From positions 1,116,001-1,180,000 of the forward strand of contig NZ_JAUSXV010000001.1 of assembly GCF_030816295.1 (NCBI RefSeq): 64,000 nucleotides of DNA, given 5' to 3'. Both the position numbers and the translations under genes were made by a program. The notes under the pieces were generated by a model. That model saw nothing but the letters and a program-made list of their open reading frames with translations. It made no database searches and was not told the origin of the DNA. Positions within the stretch are counted from its first letter, which is position 1; each line of letters opens with the position of its first letter. This document shows, piece by piece, positions 9,391 to 21,177 of the stretch. This DNA comes from Microbacterium natoriense. Lineage in GTDB: Bacteria > Actinomycetota > Actinomycetes > Actinomycetales > Microbacteriaceae.

Positions 9391-11009
9391 GTCGACGTCC
9401 GTCGCCGCCGCCGCAGCTGCCCGGCTTCACCTACCTCGAACCGCTCGGGACGGGCGGCTTCGCCGACGTCTTCCTCTACGAGCAGCAGATGCCGCGCCGC
9501 CGCGTCGCGGTGAAGGTGCTTCTCGCCGATCGCCCGTCTCCGCAGGCTGCGCAGGAGTTCGCCGACGAGGCGAACGTGATGGCCATGCTGTCCACGCATC
9601 CGGCGATCGTGACGATCTACCAGTCCGGCGTCGCGGGCGACGGCCGGCCGTATCTCGTGATGGAGTACTGCCCCCGGCCGAACCTCCAGATCCGCGCGCG
9701 CAAAGAGACCTTCCTGGTGGCGGAGGCGCTTCGGGTCGGCATCCAGGTGGCCGGCGCCGTCGAGACCGCGCACCGCGCGGGAGTCCTGCACCGCGACATC
9801 AAGCCGGCGAACATCCTCGTCACCGAGTACAACAGGCCCGCTCTCACCGACTTCGGCATCGCCTCGACGACCGAGGCCACGGGGGAATCCTCCGGAATGT
9901 CGATCCCGTGGTCGCCACCCGAGTCCTTCGCCGAGCCGCCGCAGAGCGGGCCGCGCACCGACGTGTGGGCGCTCGGCGCCACCCTGTACACGCTGCTCGC
10001 GGGGCGTTCGCCGTTCGAGCGCCCGGGCGAGCGCAACTCCAGCGCCGACCTCATCGAGCGCATCGAGCGGGCGGCCCTTCCGCCGCTGGGGCGGCCCGAC
10101 TCGCCGGAGAGCCTGCAGCGCGTGCTCGAGCGCGCGATGGCCAAGAACCCGGATGACCGGTTCCCCAGCGCCGTCGCCTTCGCACGCGCGCTGCAGAAGG
10201 TGCAGATCGAGCTGTCCCACTCGGTGACGCCGATCGACATCGTCGACGAGCATCCGGCGCCCGAGGAACTCGAGGACGACGGCGACGGGCTCACCAGGGT
10301 CCGCGATGTCCGCTCCATCAACCCTGACAGCCCGACGGCGACCAGGCCCTCCGCCACGACCCTGCGCAAGCAGCCCGGCGGGGCCGCGGTCGAGGTGCCG
10401 CGGTTCGATCGGCCGCCGCAGGCCGATGCGCTCGAGGCGACCCAGCACCGTGCGCCCGCCGCGCTGCAGCCGGACGACGACGCCACCGCCCTGCGCCCAC
10501 CCGCGGTCGTCGCACCCGAGATGCAGGCGCCGTCGGCTGCCACCTGGGCGCCGGCAGCGCCCACTGGTGTGCAGGAGAGTCCGCAGCGGCGCCGCAGCGG
10601 CATGCCGTGGTGGGGGTGGCTCATCGCGGTGATCGGCGTGGTGGTGGTCGTCGGCGGCATCGTGCTCGCGAGCAGTCTCACCGGTGCGCTCGTGCCGGCG
10701 CCGACGCCGACCACGGAGGCGCCGCAGCCGCAGGACCCGCTCGCGGGGGTCGTTCCCGCGCCGGAAGACGTCACAGGCGGCAACGAGGGCGGCGTCGTCG
10801 CATTCACCTGGACGAACCCCGCACCGGAGAAGGGCGACACGTACATCTGGTACGAAGTCACGCTCGATGGTCCGGGCGAACCGCATATCGTGGAACAGAC
10901 GAACGCCACCCTGGAGGGGGAGCGGACGGGGCGCACCTGCATCGAGGTGCTCATCAAGAGGGCTGACGGGCGTTCCACGCCCGAGCCCGTCAGGGGGTGC
11001 GTGGGCTGA
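9387..11009 (+). CDS. Transmembrane Ser/Thr protein kinase (PknB-like)
   Basis: The start is GTG 9387. The 540-residue protein has a Hanks-type kinase domain (about 13-270): glycine loop GTGGFADV, catalytic lysine K43 in VAVKV, catalytic loop HRDIKPANIL (D137) and DFG (155-157). A disordered juxtamembrane region leads to a single membrane helix (about 408-433). The external domain is about 105 residues with FN3-like strands (VVAFTWTNPAPE) and two cysteines. It lacks PASTA repeats, so its ligand should differ from PknB. With the neighbouring PP2C and FHA genes it forms a complete phospho-signalling cassette for the secretion locus. Confidence 0.96.
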   Translation: MSRRPSPPPQLPGFTYLEPLGTGGFADVFLYEQQMPRRRVAVKVLLADRPSPQAAQEFADEANVMAMLSTHPAIVTIYQSGVAGDGRPYLVMEYCPRPNLQIRARKETFLVAEALRVGIQVAGAVETAHRAGVLHRDIKPANILVTEYNRPALTDFGIASTTEATGESSGMSIPWSPPESFAEPPQSGPRTDVWALGATLYTLLAGRSPFERPGERNSSADLIERIERAALPPLGRPDSPESLQRVLERAMAKNPDDRFPSAVAFARALQKVQIELSHSVTPIDIVDEHPAPEELEDDGDGLTRVRDVRSINPDSPTATRPSATTLRKQPGGAAVEVPRFDRPPQADALEATQHRAPAALQPDDDATALRPPAVVAPEMQAPSAATWAPAAPTGVQESPQRRRSGMPWWGWLIAVIGVVVVVGGIVLASSLTGALVPAPTPTTEAPQPQDPLAGVVPAPEDVTGGNEGGVVAFTWTNPAPEKGDTYIWYEVTLDGPGEPHIVEQTNATLEGERTGRTCIEVLIKRADGRSTPEPVRGCVG

Positions 11010-11725
11010 TGGAGATCACAGTCGAGTTCGCGGGGGAGTACTACTCACCGCAACCGGAGGAGCCGTTCTACGTCGGGCGTCAGGGGGATCTGGAACTCGA
11101 TGACGACAATCTGTTCCTGCATCGTCATTTCCTCGAGATCTCGCACAACGACGGCCTCTGGTGGCTGTCGAACGTCGGGGCCAGGCTGACCGCGACCGTC
11201 ACCGATTCGTCGGGTGGGGTCAACGCGTGGCTGGCACCGGGGGCGCGCCTGCCGATCGTCTTCGAGCAGACCACGGTCGTGTTCACCGCCGGGCCCGTGA
11301 CGTACGAGTTCACGATCCACTCCCAAGCCCCGACGCTGCGTATCGACTCGAGCGGTGGCGCGGACGGCGGCCAGTCGACGATCGGGCACGTGCCGCTGAC
11401 CACGCGTCAGAAGATGCTGATCCTCGCTCTCGCCGAACCCGCGCTGAAGCGCGAGGGCACCGGCGCCAGCGAGATCCCCAGTTCTGCGCAGGCGGCTCAG
11501 CGGCTCGGGTGGACCAGCACGCGGTTCAACCGCAAGCTCGACAACGTGTGCGAGAAGTTCGACCGCATCGGCGTGCAGGGAATGCGCGGAGGCCAGGGCA
11601 GGCTCGCGATGAACCGCAAGGCCCGGCTGGTCGAGTACGCGGTCTCGAGCAGGCTGGTGACCAAGGACGACCTGGCCCTGCTGGACGCGCCCATCGCGGA
11701 TGCCGAGGACGACGAGGACTCGTAG
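11009..11725 (+). CDS. FHA-like / helix-turn-helix protein, paralogue A
   Basis: The start is taken as ATG 11009, which shares one base with the kinase stop. The 238-residue protein has an FHA-like N-half (about 1-100: YVGRQGDLELDD, LHRHFLEI). The usual SxxH is altered and no TNG loop is visible, so phosphothreonine binding is uncertain. The C-half (about 130-225) looks like a winged helix (AAQRLGWTSTRFNRKL) and ends in a conserved RLVEYAVSSRLVTKDDLALLD block. It is clearly paralogous to the protein at 19116-19877. It may link kinase signalling to transcription, but this is inference. Confidence 0.82.
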   Translation: MEITVEFAGEYYSPQPEEPFYVGRQGDLELDDDNLFLHRHFLEISHNDGLWWLSNVGARLTATVTDSSGGVNAWLAPGARLPIVFEQTTVVFTAGPVTYEFTIHSQAPTLRIDSSGGADGGQSTIGHVPLTTRQKMLILALAEPALKREGTGASEIPSSAQAAQRLGWTSTRFNRKLDNVCEKFDRIGVQGMRGGQGRLAMNRKARLVEYAVSSRLVTKDDLALLDAPIADAEDDEDS

Positions 11726-11806
11726 CAGCCGGTATCGCCGCACCGGAGGCCGACCGTACGCGCGATAGTGTGAAACGCGCGTGTTCAAAGAAAAGCAGGG
11801 GGATCG

Positions 11807-13159
11807 ATGTCGCCTCAGACGACAGCTGCCGCATCATCGCAGCTCATGCGCCTGTCGGTGCAGTGGGAATCCGAGCGGATCGATGTCGGCGTCCCCGGCG
11901 GCGTTCCCGTCGCCGAAGTGCTCCCCTCGCTGACGCGGCGTCTGCGCATGCTCGACAGCCACTCGGCGTCCTCGGGCTTCCGGCTCGTCCAGGCCGACGG
12001 CCAGACGCTCGACGGCGACCGGACGCTTGCCGCTCAGGGCGTGCAGGACGGCGACCTCCTCGTTCTCGAGCAGGGTGCATCAGCGGCGCTCGCCAAGCGC
12101 TACGACGACCTGGTCGAAGCCGTCGCCGATGCCGTCGAGCACAACGCACCGGCCTGGTCGCTGCAGAACTCTGTGACGACCGCCACCGTGGTCGCCTCCG
12201 TGCTTCTGCTGCTCGGCCTGGTGCCCGCCGTGTGGGCATGGGTCGACACGGGCACGATCATCACGGCCGCCGGGGCGGGGGCCGCAGCGGTGGTGCTTCT
12301 GATCTGCGCACTAGTGATGGCGCGCACCGGCGCCCCGCAGCAGGCGACCATGTCGCTGGCTCTTGTCTCGTCGGTCTACGCGGGGGCGGCCGGATACACG
12401 CTGCTTCCGGACGCGGACCCCTGGGGGCTGCCTCTCGTCGTCGGCGGCGCCGCGATGCTCGTGTTCGGCGTGATCGCGCTGCTCGCGCTGAAGAAGCTGC
12501 GCGAGTACGGACTCATCCCCATCGCGGTCGGCGGTGTGCTCCTCGTCATCGGCGCGGTCATCACCTGGCTCGACGCACCGGTCGCGGGGACGCTCGCGGC
12601 GGCGATGGCGATCGCAGGTATCGCCGGACTCGGCGCCCCCTGGGTGGCGCTGGCCTCGGTGCCGTTGCGCGTCGTGTCGGCACGAGACGAGTCCGAGGTG
12701 TACGACGCTCCGACGCACATCTCTCCTGCCGAGGTGGCGAAGCTCTACAGCCGTGCGCACCGGTATCAGGTGTCGCTGCGGATCTCGCTCTGCGTGATCG
12801 TCCTGGTGGCGACCGTGCCGGTCGTCGCATCGGGATTCTGGGGGCTCCTCCTGTGCGCGGTGACGTACATCGGCATGTTCCTGGGAACACGACAGGTGTA
12901 CTCGCGTTTCGACATCGTGGCCGTGGCCGCCGGTGTCCTCACCGGCGTGGCCATGGGAGTCGTGACAGCCGTCGTCGCCCACCCCTCCTGGATCGGGGGC
13001 CTCGTCGTCGGGCTCGCCGCGGTGGCCGTCTGCATCATCGTGGTCGTTCTGCTGAACCCGAAGACGAGACTGGCGCTGACCCGCTTCGCCGACTTCGCCG
13101 AGTGGGCGACGATCGCGCTGCTGCTGCCGCTGGCCATCATCGCCGGAGGCTGGTTCTGA
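11807..13159 (+). CDS. eccD: EccD-like type VII secretion integral membrane protein (first copy)
   Basis: This 450-residue protein has the EccD architecture: an N-terminal ubiquitin/YukD-like domain (about 12-90, ending DGDLLVLEQG) followed by eleven predicted membrane helices (about 118-450). EccD forms the membrane channel scaffold of ESX systems. An AGCAGGGGG ribosome site precedes ATG 11807. An 80-bp gap upstream contains a possible promoter (GATAGTGTG, 11763-11771), so the secretion core may be transcribed separately from the signalling genes. The next gene, eccB, starts 3 bp after the stop. A diverged second copy lies at 24054-25382. Confidence 0.92.
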   Translation: MSPQTTAAASSQLMRLSVQWESERIDVGVPGGVPVAEVLPSLTRRLRMLDSHSASSGFRLVQADGQTLDGDRTLAAQGVQDGDLLVLEQGASAALAKRYDDLVEAVADAVEHNAPAWSLQNSVTTATVVASVLLLLGLVPAVWAWVDTGTIITAAGAGAAAVVLLICALVMARTGAPQQATMSLALVSSVYAGAAGYTLLPDADPWGLPLVVGGAAMLVFGVIALLALKKLREYGLIPIAVGGVLLVIGAVITWLDAPVAGTLAAAMAIAGIAGLGAPWVALASVPLRVVSARDESEVYDAPTHISPAEVAKLYSRAHRYQVSLRISLCVIVLVATVPVVASGFWGLLLCAVTYIGMFLGTRQVYSRFDIVAVAAGVLTGVAMGVVTAVVAHPSWIGGLVVGLAAVAVCIIVVVLLNPKTRLALTRFADFAEWATIALLLPLAIIAGGWF

Positions 13160-13162
13160 GTC

Positions 13163-14479
13163 ATGGCATCCAAATCCGAGCTGCTGCAGGCACAGGCCTT
13201 CAACCGTCGACGTCTCCAGCGCGCATTCGTCAGCGGCGCCCCCGGCGGGCGCGAGCTGCCTCCCGGAAAGCCGCTGCGCGGCGTCGTGGTCAGCGTCGCC
13301 CTCGGCGTCCTGACCGTGATCGTCTCGCTGCTGATCGGCACGTTCTCCGGCACGCTGCCGAAGGACTGGCGGGACGGCGCGATCATCGTGGTGCAGGGCG
13401 AGGGCTCCCGCTACGTGGCTCTCGACGGCACTCTCTATCCGGTCAAGAATCTCGCCAGCGCTCGACTTCTGGTCGGTTCCGTGAAGATCACCTCGGTGCC
13501 GGCCGACAAGCTCGACGGGATCAGCCGCGACCCGTCTCCGGTCGGGATCGACGACGCCCCCGACTACCTCCCGGCCCCCGACCGGCAGTACACCGATGCC
13601 TGGCTCAGCTGTGTCGCCGCCGATCGCCCGCTGGAGATGTCGACGCGGCTCCTCGGGGATCGGGTCGGCTCGCTCGATCAGGGCGCCCTCGTGAAGGACG
13701 ACCGCGACAGGTACTGGTTCGTCGAGGGCTCTCGGCGATACGCCGTGGCGGAGGACAACGTCGCTGTAGTCGCGAGCGTGTTCCTCGGCATCGACGACGT
13801 GAAGTCGGTGCCCACCGTCTCGGCCCTGTGGCTCAACCTCGTCTCACCGGGATCGCCCCTTGCCGTCGACCTGGGCAGCGAGCTGGGTGAGGATGCAGGA
13901 GCCGCCGGCCTCGTCGTCGGTCAAGCCGTGCAGACGCAGGCCGATGGCAAAGTCGTCAACGAGTACATCGCCGACGGGGACGGACGACTCGTGCCGGCCA
14001 CGCCCTTCGCGCGCCAGCTGCTGACGGCGTACGTCGGGGTGGATCCCGTCGTCATGACCGTGGCCGAGGCGACCGACCTCGCCGACGTCAACTCGGATGC
14101 TGTTCCCGAGGACTGGCCCGAGAACGCCCCCGCTCCGTCGGGCGACGGATCGACGGCCTGCCTGCAGATGACGCCCACGGCAGACGGACCCGTCGTGTCG
14201 GTGGCGACCAGCCCGCAGGATCTCGAACCGGGAACGCGGGTGATGCCCGGAGCGGGAGCGGCGATCACCTCGCGCTCGAGGGGCGAGGGTGCGACCTACG
14301 GCTTCGTCTCGGAAGCAGGCGTGTACTTCCCCGTCGAGACGGCAGAGGATCTGGCGCTGCTGGGGTACTCGACGAAGGACTCGGTGACGGTGCCCGCCTC
14401 GTGGACCCAGCTGCTCGAACAGGGACCGACGCTCAGCCGGGCCATCGCGCAGAGGACGGCGCCGGGGCAGGGGGGCTGA
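13163..14479 (+). CDS. eccB: EccB, type VII secretion membrane protein
   Basis: The 438-residue product has the EccB layout: a short cytosolic N-terminus (MASKSELLQAQAFNRRRLQ), a single membrane helix (about 39-62) and a large external domain with two cysteines that may form a disulfide. EccB is the extracytoplasmic core subunit of ESX secretons. It is slightly shorter than the mycobacterial proteins, as is common outside Mycobacterium. Its TGA overlaps the mycosin ATG by one base, and it follows eccD directly. Confidence 0.93.
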   Translation: MASKSELLQAQAFNRRRLQRAFVSGAPGGRELPPGKPLRGVVVSVALGVLTVIVSLLIGTFSGTLPKDWRDGAIIVVQGEGSRYVALDGTLYPVKNLASARLLVGSVKITSVPADKLDGISRDPSPVGIDDAPDYLPAPDRQYTDAWLSCVAADRPLEMSTRLLGDRVGSLDQGALVKDDRDRYWFVEGSRRYAVAEDNVAVVASVFLGIDDVKSVPTVSALWLNLVSPGSPLAVDLGSELGEDAGAAGLVVGQAVQTQADGKVVNEYIADGDGRLVPATPFARQLLTAYVGVDPVVMTVAEATDLADVNSDAVPEDWPENAPAPSGDGSTACLQMTPTADGPVVSVATSPQDLEPGTRVMPGAGAAITSRSRGEGATYGFVSEAGVYFPVETAEDLALLGYSTKDSVTVPASWTQLLEQGPTLSRAIAQRTAPGQGG

Positions 14480-15750
14480 TGCGCACGCGCACTCTGAGAG
14501 GCGCAGCGGCGATCGTCGGCATCGTGGCAATGCTGGGAACCGCGGGAGCGACCGGTTCGCTCATCGCGGATGCAGATGCCCGGTCGGTTCCAGTGATCGA
14601 CGCAGGACAGCAGTGCACCCCCGGGTCGCAGGTGCTGGTCTCGGGGTCGAGCTATCTCGTCGAGCGGCTGGGACTCGAGGACGCGTGGACGCTCAGCCGC
14701 GGACGCGGGGTCACCGTCGCGGTCGTGGACTCCGGTGTCGAGGCGGGCAACGTGCACTTCGCCGATGCCCTCGTTCCCGGGGTCAGCACCTTCGGCGACG
14801 GTTCCGCCCCCGCCGACGACGACCTGTTCGGCCACGGCACGGCCGTGGCCGGTCTGATCGCGGCCCGGCCGGCCGATGGCTCGGGGGTCGTGGGCATCGC
14901 ACCCGAGGCGAAGATCATGCCGGTGCGGGCTTTCCAGTCCGCGCCGGAGGACGGGCAGTCCTCGCGCGATCTCGTGGGGCCGACCGCGGCGTCGGTGGTG
15001 GCCGGCATCCGCTGGGCCGCCGATCACGGCGCGCAGATCATCAACGTCTCGCTGTCCGACGACCAGTCGGCCGACCTCTACGCCGACGCGGTGGCCTATG
15101 CGCACGCGCGCGGTTCGCTCGTGGTCGCGAGCGCGGGAAACCGCAACACGGCGAACGCCAACAGCCCGGACCCCGCGCATTTCTACCCCGGAGAGCTGCC
15201 CGGCGCCCTTGCCGTCTCGGCGGTGCTGACGGACGGCACGTGGAATGCGGATTCCTCCTACGCGGGGGCGCATGTCGACGTCGCCGCCCCGGGTCAGTCG
15301 ATGCCCTCGGCCTACATCTCGGGTGGCGACTGCGTGTTCAACGGAGACTCGGCGTCGTCGAGCTACGCGACGGCCGTGGTCTCGGGTGCGGCGGCGCTCG
15401 TCGCCGCACGCTACCCGGCCGAGACCCCCGACCAGTGGGCGTTCCGGTTGACGCAGTCGGCGATGCGCGTCTCTCCGGCCGAGCGCAGCGACACGGTCGG
15501 GTGGGGCGAGGTGCGCCCGGCGGAGGCGCTCTCCCTGGTCGACGACGGGTCGCTTCCCGGCCCGCAGTCTCCGGCGTACCCGGCAGCCGAGCCGACGCCG
15601 GAGCCGACCAGGACCATCTCGATCGAGCCCGACGCCGACCCGCTCGATCCCGCGCGGGAGATCGTCGGGTGGGGCTTCGGCGCGGCCGCGACGATCTCGG
15701 TCATCACGCTGCTGCTCGCACGAGGGCGGGCGCGCCGCGCGCAGCGCTGA
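14479..15750 (+). CDS. mycP: Mycosin MycP, membrane-anchored subtilisin-like protease
   Basis: The start is ATG 14479, shared with the eccB stop. The 423-residue protein has a signal sequence (about 1-30) and a subtilase domain with D84 (VAVVDSGV), H119 (FGHGTAVAG), N221 (SAGNRN) and S295 (SSSYATAVVSG). A C-terminal membrane helix (about 392-415) is followed by a basic tail. The motif around the catalytic Ser is SSSYATA instead of the common GTSFAAP. Cysteines C46 and C285 could pair. Mycosins are essential ESX components that stabilise the secretion complex. The eccD-eccB-mycP order supports the call. Confidence 0.94.
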   Translation: MRTRTLRGAAAIVGIVAMLGTAGATGSLIADADARSVPVIDAGQQCTPGSQVLVSGSSYLVERLGLEDAWTLSRGRGVTVAVVDSGVEAGNVHFADALVPGVSTFGDGSAPADDDLFGHGTAVAGLIAARPADGSGVVGIAPEAKIMPVRAFQSAPEDGQSSRDLVGPTAASVVAGIRWAADHGAQIINVSLSDDQSADLYADAVAYAHARGSLVVASAGNRNTANANSPDPAHFYPGELPGALAVSAVLTDGTWNADSSYAGAHVDVAAPGQSMPSAYISGGDCVFNGDSASSSYATAVVSGAAALVAARYPAETPDQWAFRLTQSAMRVSPAERSDTVGWGEVRPAEALSLVDDGSLPGPQSPAYPAAEPTPEPTRTISIEPDADPLDPAREIVGWGFGAAATISVITLLLARGRARRAQR

Positions 15751-15759
15751 ACGCGGGCA

Positions 15760-15804
15760 TGGGGACTTCTCCCCCTATGGTCATCGCGCACCGCTTCGTA
15801 GGAT
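15760..15804 (+). promoter_or_regulatory. Putative ESX-substrate promoter with inverted repeat, copy A
   Basis: The near-palindrome TGGGGACTTCTCCCCC (15760-15775) is followed 22-23 bp later by a -10-like TAGGAT (15799-15804) ahead of the gene starting at 15834. The same element with the same spacing occurs at 20729-20775 and 29485-29530, each time before genes for ESX-like proteins. The repeat would centre near -43, a classic activator position. The regulator is not known. Confidence 0.55.
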
Positions 15805-15833
15805 TGCCTCAACGGTCTACGGAAGAGGAGCCC

Positions 15834-18264
<2,431 letters not shown>

Positions 18265-18297
18265 TCGCAGAACTCACGACTGAAGGAAGACGTCATC

Positions 18298-19119
18298 ATG
18301 GTTAGTACTCGCAGAGGTCCGGGTTCGGGTGCCGGCAGGGGCGGCAGCAACGGTTCGCACGGAAGCGGCAGCGGATCGCACGGCGGCGGCGACAACGCGG
18401 GCGATGTCGCCCGCTCGACGTCCAAGTTCGACGAGATCCTCGACAAGACGAATTCGGTCGTCGACATCATCAACGGCGTCCTCGAGCTCGCAAGCCACAT
18501 CCCGCTGATCGGCGATCTGATCGACAAGCTCAACGATCTGATCGGCAGGATGTTCGAGAAGGTCAACGAGGCCATCCAGAAGACGACGCAGATCTTCGCC
18601 TTCGTCGGCAACCCGGCGCTGCTCCGCCAGACCGGAACGAGCTGGGTGCAGACCGTCGGCACCCCGGCCACGGTGGCCACGTCGACCGTCGTCCTGACCG
18701 CGCTGCCCAGCACGGGGCACTGGACGGGCGCATCGCACGACGCCTACGCCGCGCGAGTGGAGCTGCAGAACCCGGCATCCGAGAGCGTCTACGCGAAGTG
18801 CGAGATGGTCGATGAGCAGCTGAACACGTTCGCGGACGCGATCGTCGACTTCTGGGTGAACTTCTCGCTCGCAGTCCTCATGACTGCGATCGGCGTCGGC
18901 CTCGGCATCGCCGAGATCGTGTCGGTGTGGGGCGCACCGGCCGGCGTCGTCACGATCATCGCCGAGATCGTCGCGATGATCGCCGACGTGGTGAGCCTGG
19001 TTGACATCATCATGACGGCCAACCAGGCTGCCGCCGACTTCATGACCACCGTGACCAGTGAGCTCAGCGCCGCCAGCGCCTTCCCCGGCGGAGCATGGCC
19101 GCGCCACACGGCAGCATGA
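18298..19119 (+). CDS. ESX-associated WXG-like protein with hydrophobic C-terminus
   Basis: The 273-residue product starts with a Gly/Ser/His-rich 40 residues. A helical region follows that contains HWTGASHDAYAARV (W-x-G type turn, about 140) and Y165-AKC-E169, which fits the YxxxE export motif. Residues about 185-245 hold two strongly hydrophobic segments (LAVLMTAIGVGLGIAEIV and GVVTIIAEIVAMIADVV), suggesting membrane insertion. It overlaps the next gene by 4 bp and follows the repeat protein. It resembles ESX effectors with an N-terminal targeting module and a membrane-active C-part. I do not recognise a specific family. Confidence 0.75.
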   Translation: MVSTRRGPGSGAGRGGSNGSHGSGSGSHGGGDNAGDVARSTSKFDEILDKTNSVVDIINGVLELASHIPLIGDLIDKLNDLIGRMFEKVNEAIQKTTQIFAFVGNPALLRQTGTSWVQTVGTPATVATSTVVLTALPSTGHWTGASHDAYAARVELQNPASESVYAKCEMVDEQLNTFADAIVDFWVNFSLAVLMTAIGVGLGIAEIVSVWGAPAGVVTIIAEIVAMIADVVSLVDIIMTANQAAADFMTTVTSELSAASAFPGGAWPRHTAA

Positions 19120-19877
19120 CGACGGCGGAGATCGGACGGGTCGACGGCGCCGGAGCGGCGTCGGGCGGCGCGATCGTCCTCGACTTCGACGGTCGACGCG
19201 AACGCATCCCTGCGGGGACGACGTTCGTGATCGGCCGAGGCGCCGATCTGTCCATCGACGACAACCAGTACGTGCATCGGCGCTTTCTCGAGATCGCGCA
19301 GCACGAGGGGATCTGGCGGCTGGCGAATGTCGGTTCGCGGCTGACGGCCTCGGTCGCCTCGGCTGACGGGATGGCGCAGTCGTGGCTCGCCCCCGGCGGG
19401 TCGATGCCGCTCGTGTTCGACTCGACCGTGGTGATGTTCACCGCGGGCGAGACGACCTACGAGCTGACCCTCATCGCCGAGACGCCGTTCTACCAGGTGT
19501 CCACTCCGTGGACGACGTCTGCCGACGACGGCGTCTCAGGGCTGCTCTCGCCGATGCAGCGGATCGTGCTGACCGCGTTGGCCGAGCCGATGCTGCGGCT
19601 GAACGCGCCGGGGTCGGTGCGGCTGCCTCCGCTGGACGAGGTCGCCGGCCGTCTGGGCTGGTCGCAGGAGAAGCTCGAGCGTCGTCTCGGCAGTCTGATC
19701 GACAAGTTCGGCCGGCACGGCGTCCGCGGTCTGGAGCGCAACGGGGCGGGCGAGCTGCCCGACTCCGCGCGCTCGCGCCTCGTCGAACACGCGGTCGGGG
19801 CGCGAATCGTCACGACCGAGGATCTCGATCTTCTCGAGGCGTTCGCGCGGGACGCGTTCGTCGGCGCAGCGTCCTGA
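19116..19877 (+). CDS. FHA-like / helix-turn-helix protein, paralogue B
   Basis: The start is chosen at ATG 19116, a 4-bp overlap with the previous stop; ATG 19095 is also in frame but overlaps more. The 253-residue protein matches the product at 11009-11725 block by block: FVIGRGADLSIDD, VHRRFLEIAQ, LANVGSRLTASV, SWLAPGG, VVMFTAGETTYELT, then the HTH region EVAGRLGWSQEKLERRL and RLVEHAVGARIVTTEDL. The canonical FHA Ser and TNG residues are again missing. Two copies in one secretion locus suggest that they work as a pair or on two branches. Confidence 0.82.
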   Translation: MTTAEIGRVDGAGAASGGAIVLDFDGRRERIPAGTTFVIGRGADLSIDDNQYVHRRFLEIAQHEGIWRLANVGSRLTASVASADGMAQSWLAPGGSMPLVFDSTVVMFTAGETTYELTLIAETPFYQVSTPWTTSADDGVSGLLSPMQRIVLTALAEPMLRLNAPGSVRLPPLDEVAGRLGWSQEKLERRLGSLIDKFGRHGVRGLERNGAGELPDSARSRLVEHAVGARIVTTEDLDLLEAFARDAFVGAAS

Positions 19878-19977
19878 GTCCGCCCGCAGCCCCGATGCCC
19901 GTCGTCGTCGCGAGTGGTCGCGGTCGTAGGATGAGTGTTCGCGTGGTGAAAGCTGAGGCGTTGAGGAGGGTGCACGG

Positions 19978-20688
19978 ATGAGCATGCCGGCGGGTTGGTA
20001 CGACGATGGTTCAGGGCGGCAGCGCTGGTGGGACGGTGCGCGGTGGACGGATGACTACGCTCCCGCCCACGCCGCGGCTGGCCCGCAGGCCGCCCCCGTG
20101 ACGCCCGCGCCTGCTGCCCGGGTGTCGCCGGTTCTGGGTTTCGTCGGCCTCGGCCTCGCGGTACTGGGCACGGTGCTGGCGTGTATTCCGGCGACGTTCG
20201 GCGTTGGGGCGTTCGTGCTGGTCGCGGCCTTCGTGGTGTCGCTGATCGGGCTGTTCCGGAAGGGAGCGCCGAAGTGGCCGTCGATCATCGGGATGATCCT
20301 GTCCGTCGTGGGCGGGGCGATCGGCGCCATCGTGCTGATCGCGTCGCTGCTCGCGAACGCGACTGATCCGGTGGGCCCCGCGCCGACCGGCACGTCGTCG
20401 ACCTCGACGACGCAACCGTCGGACTCGCCCACGACGGACGCGAGCGATGCCCGGCCCTCGCCGGATCAGCTGGGGGAGACGATCCTTGCCGACCTTCAGC
20501 GTTCCGGCATGCACCAATACGATGACGACCCGGAGTGGGTCGCCTGCTGGGGGCAGTACGTGTACGACTCGGACCTGTCGGACGAGGCTCTCCAGGAGTA
20601 CGTCACCACCATGGACGTTCAGGGGGAGGAACGGGAGCTGATGGGAAGCGTCAGCGCGGAAGCGACGGTGTCCTGCAGCACGCAGTAG
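19978..20688 (+). CDS. DUF2510 membrane protein with external domain
   Basis: This 236-residue protein has an N-terminal DUF2510 motif (MPAGWYDDGSGRQRWWDGARWTDD) typical of actinobacterial membrane proteins. Three membrane helices follow (about 45-125), then a Thr/Ser-rich linker and an external domain of about 80 residues (SPDQLGETILADLQ to the end) with two cysteines. TAGGAT at 19927-19932 could be its -10 box. Its function is unknown; position between ESX substrate operons suggests a locus-linked role. Confidence 0.8.
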   Translation: MSMPAGWYDDGSGRQRWWDGARWTDDYAPAHAAAGPQAAPVTPAPAARVSPVLGFVGLGLAVLGTVLACIPATFGVGAFVLVAAFVVSLIGLFRKGAPKWPSIIGMILSVVGGAIGAIVLIASLLANATDPVGPAPTGTSSTSTTQPSDSPTTDASDARPSPDQLGETILADLQRSGMHQYDDDPEWVACWGQYVYDSDLSDEALQEYVTTMDVQGEERELMGSVSAEATVSCSTQ

Positions 20689-20728
20689 TAGTTCGCAGAC
20701 CCGAAGCCGTCTCCGAACGGGCTCCTCA

Positions 20729-20775
20729 ATGGGGACTGCTACCCATGGAGACGTACCGCGTGCGCGGACTAGTAT
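20729..20775 (+). promoter_or_regulatory. Putative ESX-substrate promoter with inverted repeat, copy B
   Basis: ATGGGGACTGCTACCCAT (20729-20746) is an inverted repeat (ATGGG-N8-CCCAT), followed after 23 bp by the -10-like TAGTAT (20770-20775). The downstream gene starts at 20805 after CGGAGGG. This is the best-conserved of the three copies. Confidence 0.6.
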
Positions 20776-20804
20776 CGTCGTGCGCAACGTCGGAGGGAAA
20801 CGCA

Positions 20805-21167
20805 ATGGTGATCAAGATGCAGCGGTTCTTGGAGATGGATCTGGAAACCGCCGAGACCCAGGTCGATCTGGTGGTGAACGCGTACGATTCGATCGTCTCC
20901 TCGCGGACGACATTGGCGAATCTCGCCGAAGGCCAGACCACCTCGTTGTGGACCGCGGACGGCAACTCCGTCGCACTCGCCGCAGCGCTGACGACGAGGT
21001 ACGCCTCTGCGCTCAAGTGGCTGGATGCGATCGAGGCGAACCTGAGAGCGGCAGCCGAGAACATCGCTCTCGCCATCAAGGAGACGACCCAGCTGAACGA
21101 GTCCCAGAAGGACGGGTACTCCGCACAGCTCGAGAAGATTCTCGGCACCCGTACGATCGAGGCCTGA
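20805..21167 (+). CDS. Small ESX-like helical protein
   Basis: ATG 20805 follows a CGGAGGG ribosome site. The 120-residue all-helical protein has the size and helix-turn-helix hairpin pattern of WXG100 proteins, but the turn reads LWTADG rather than WxG. It has no signal peptide. It lies 10 bp ahead of a larger ESX-like protein, the arrangement seen for secreted partner pairs, and has the shared ESX promoter element upstream. It is likely a substrate or chaperoning partner of the next product. Confidence 0.75.
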   Translation: MVIKMQRFLEMDLETAETQVDLVVNAYDSIVSSRTTLANLAEGQTTSLWTADGNSVALAAALTTRYASALKWLDAIEANLRAAAENIALAIKETTQLNESQKDGYSAQLEKILGTRTIEA

Positions 21168-21177
21168 GGGGGCGAAC

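Noticed and set aside
11161..13890. Long plus-strand open frame spanning the FHA-like, EccD and EccB genes in another frame
   Set aside because: Arg/Gly-rich nonsense that crosses three well-supported genes.
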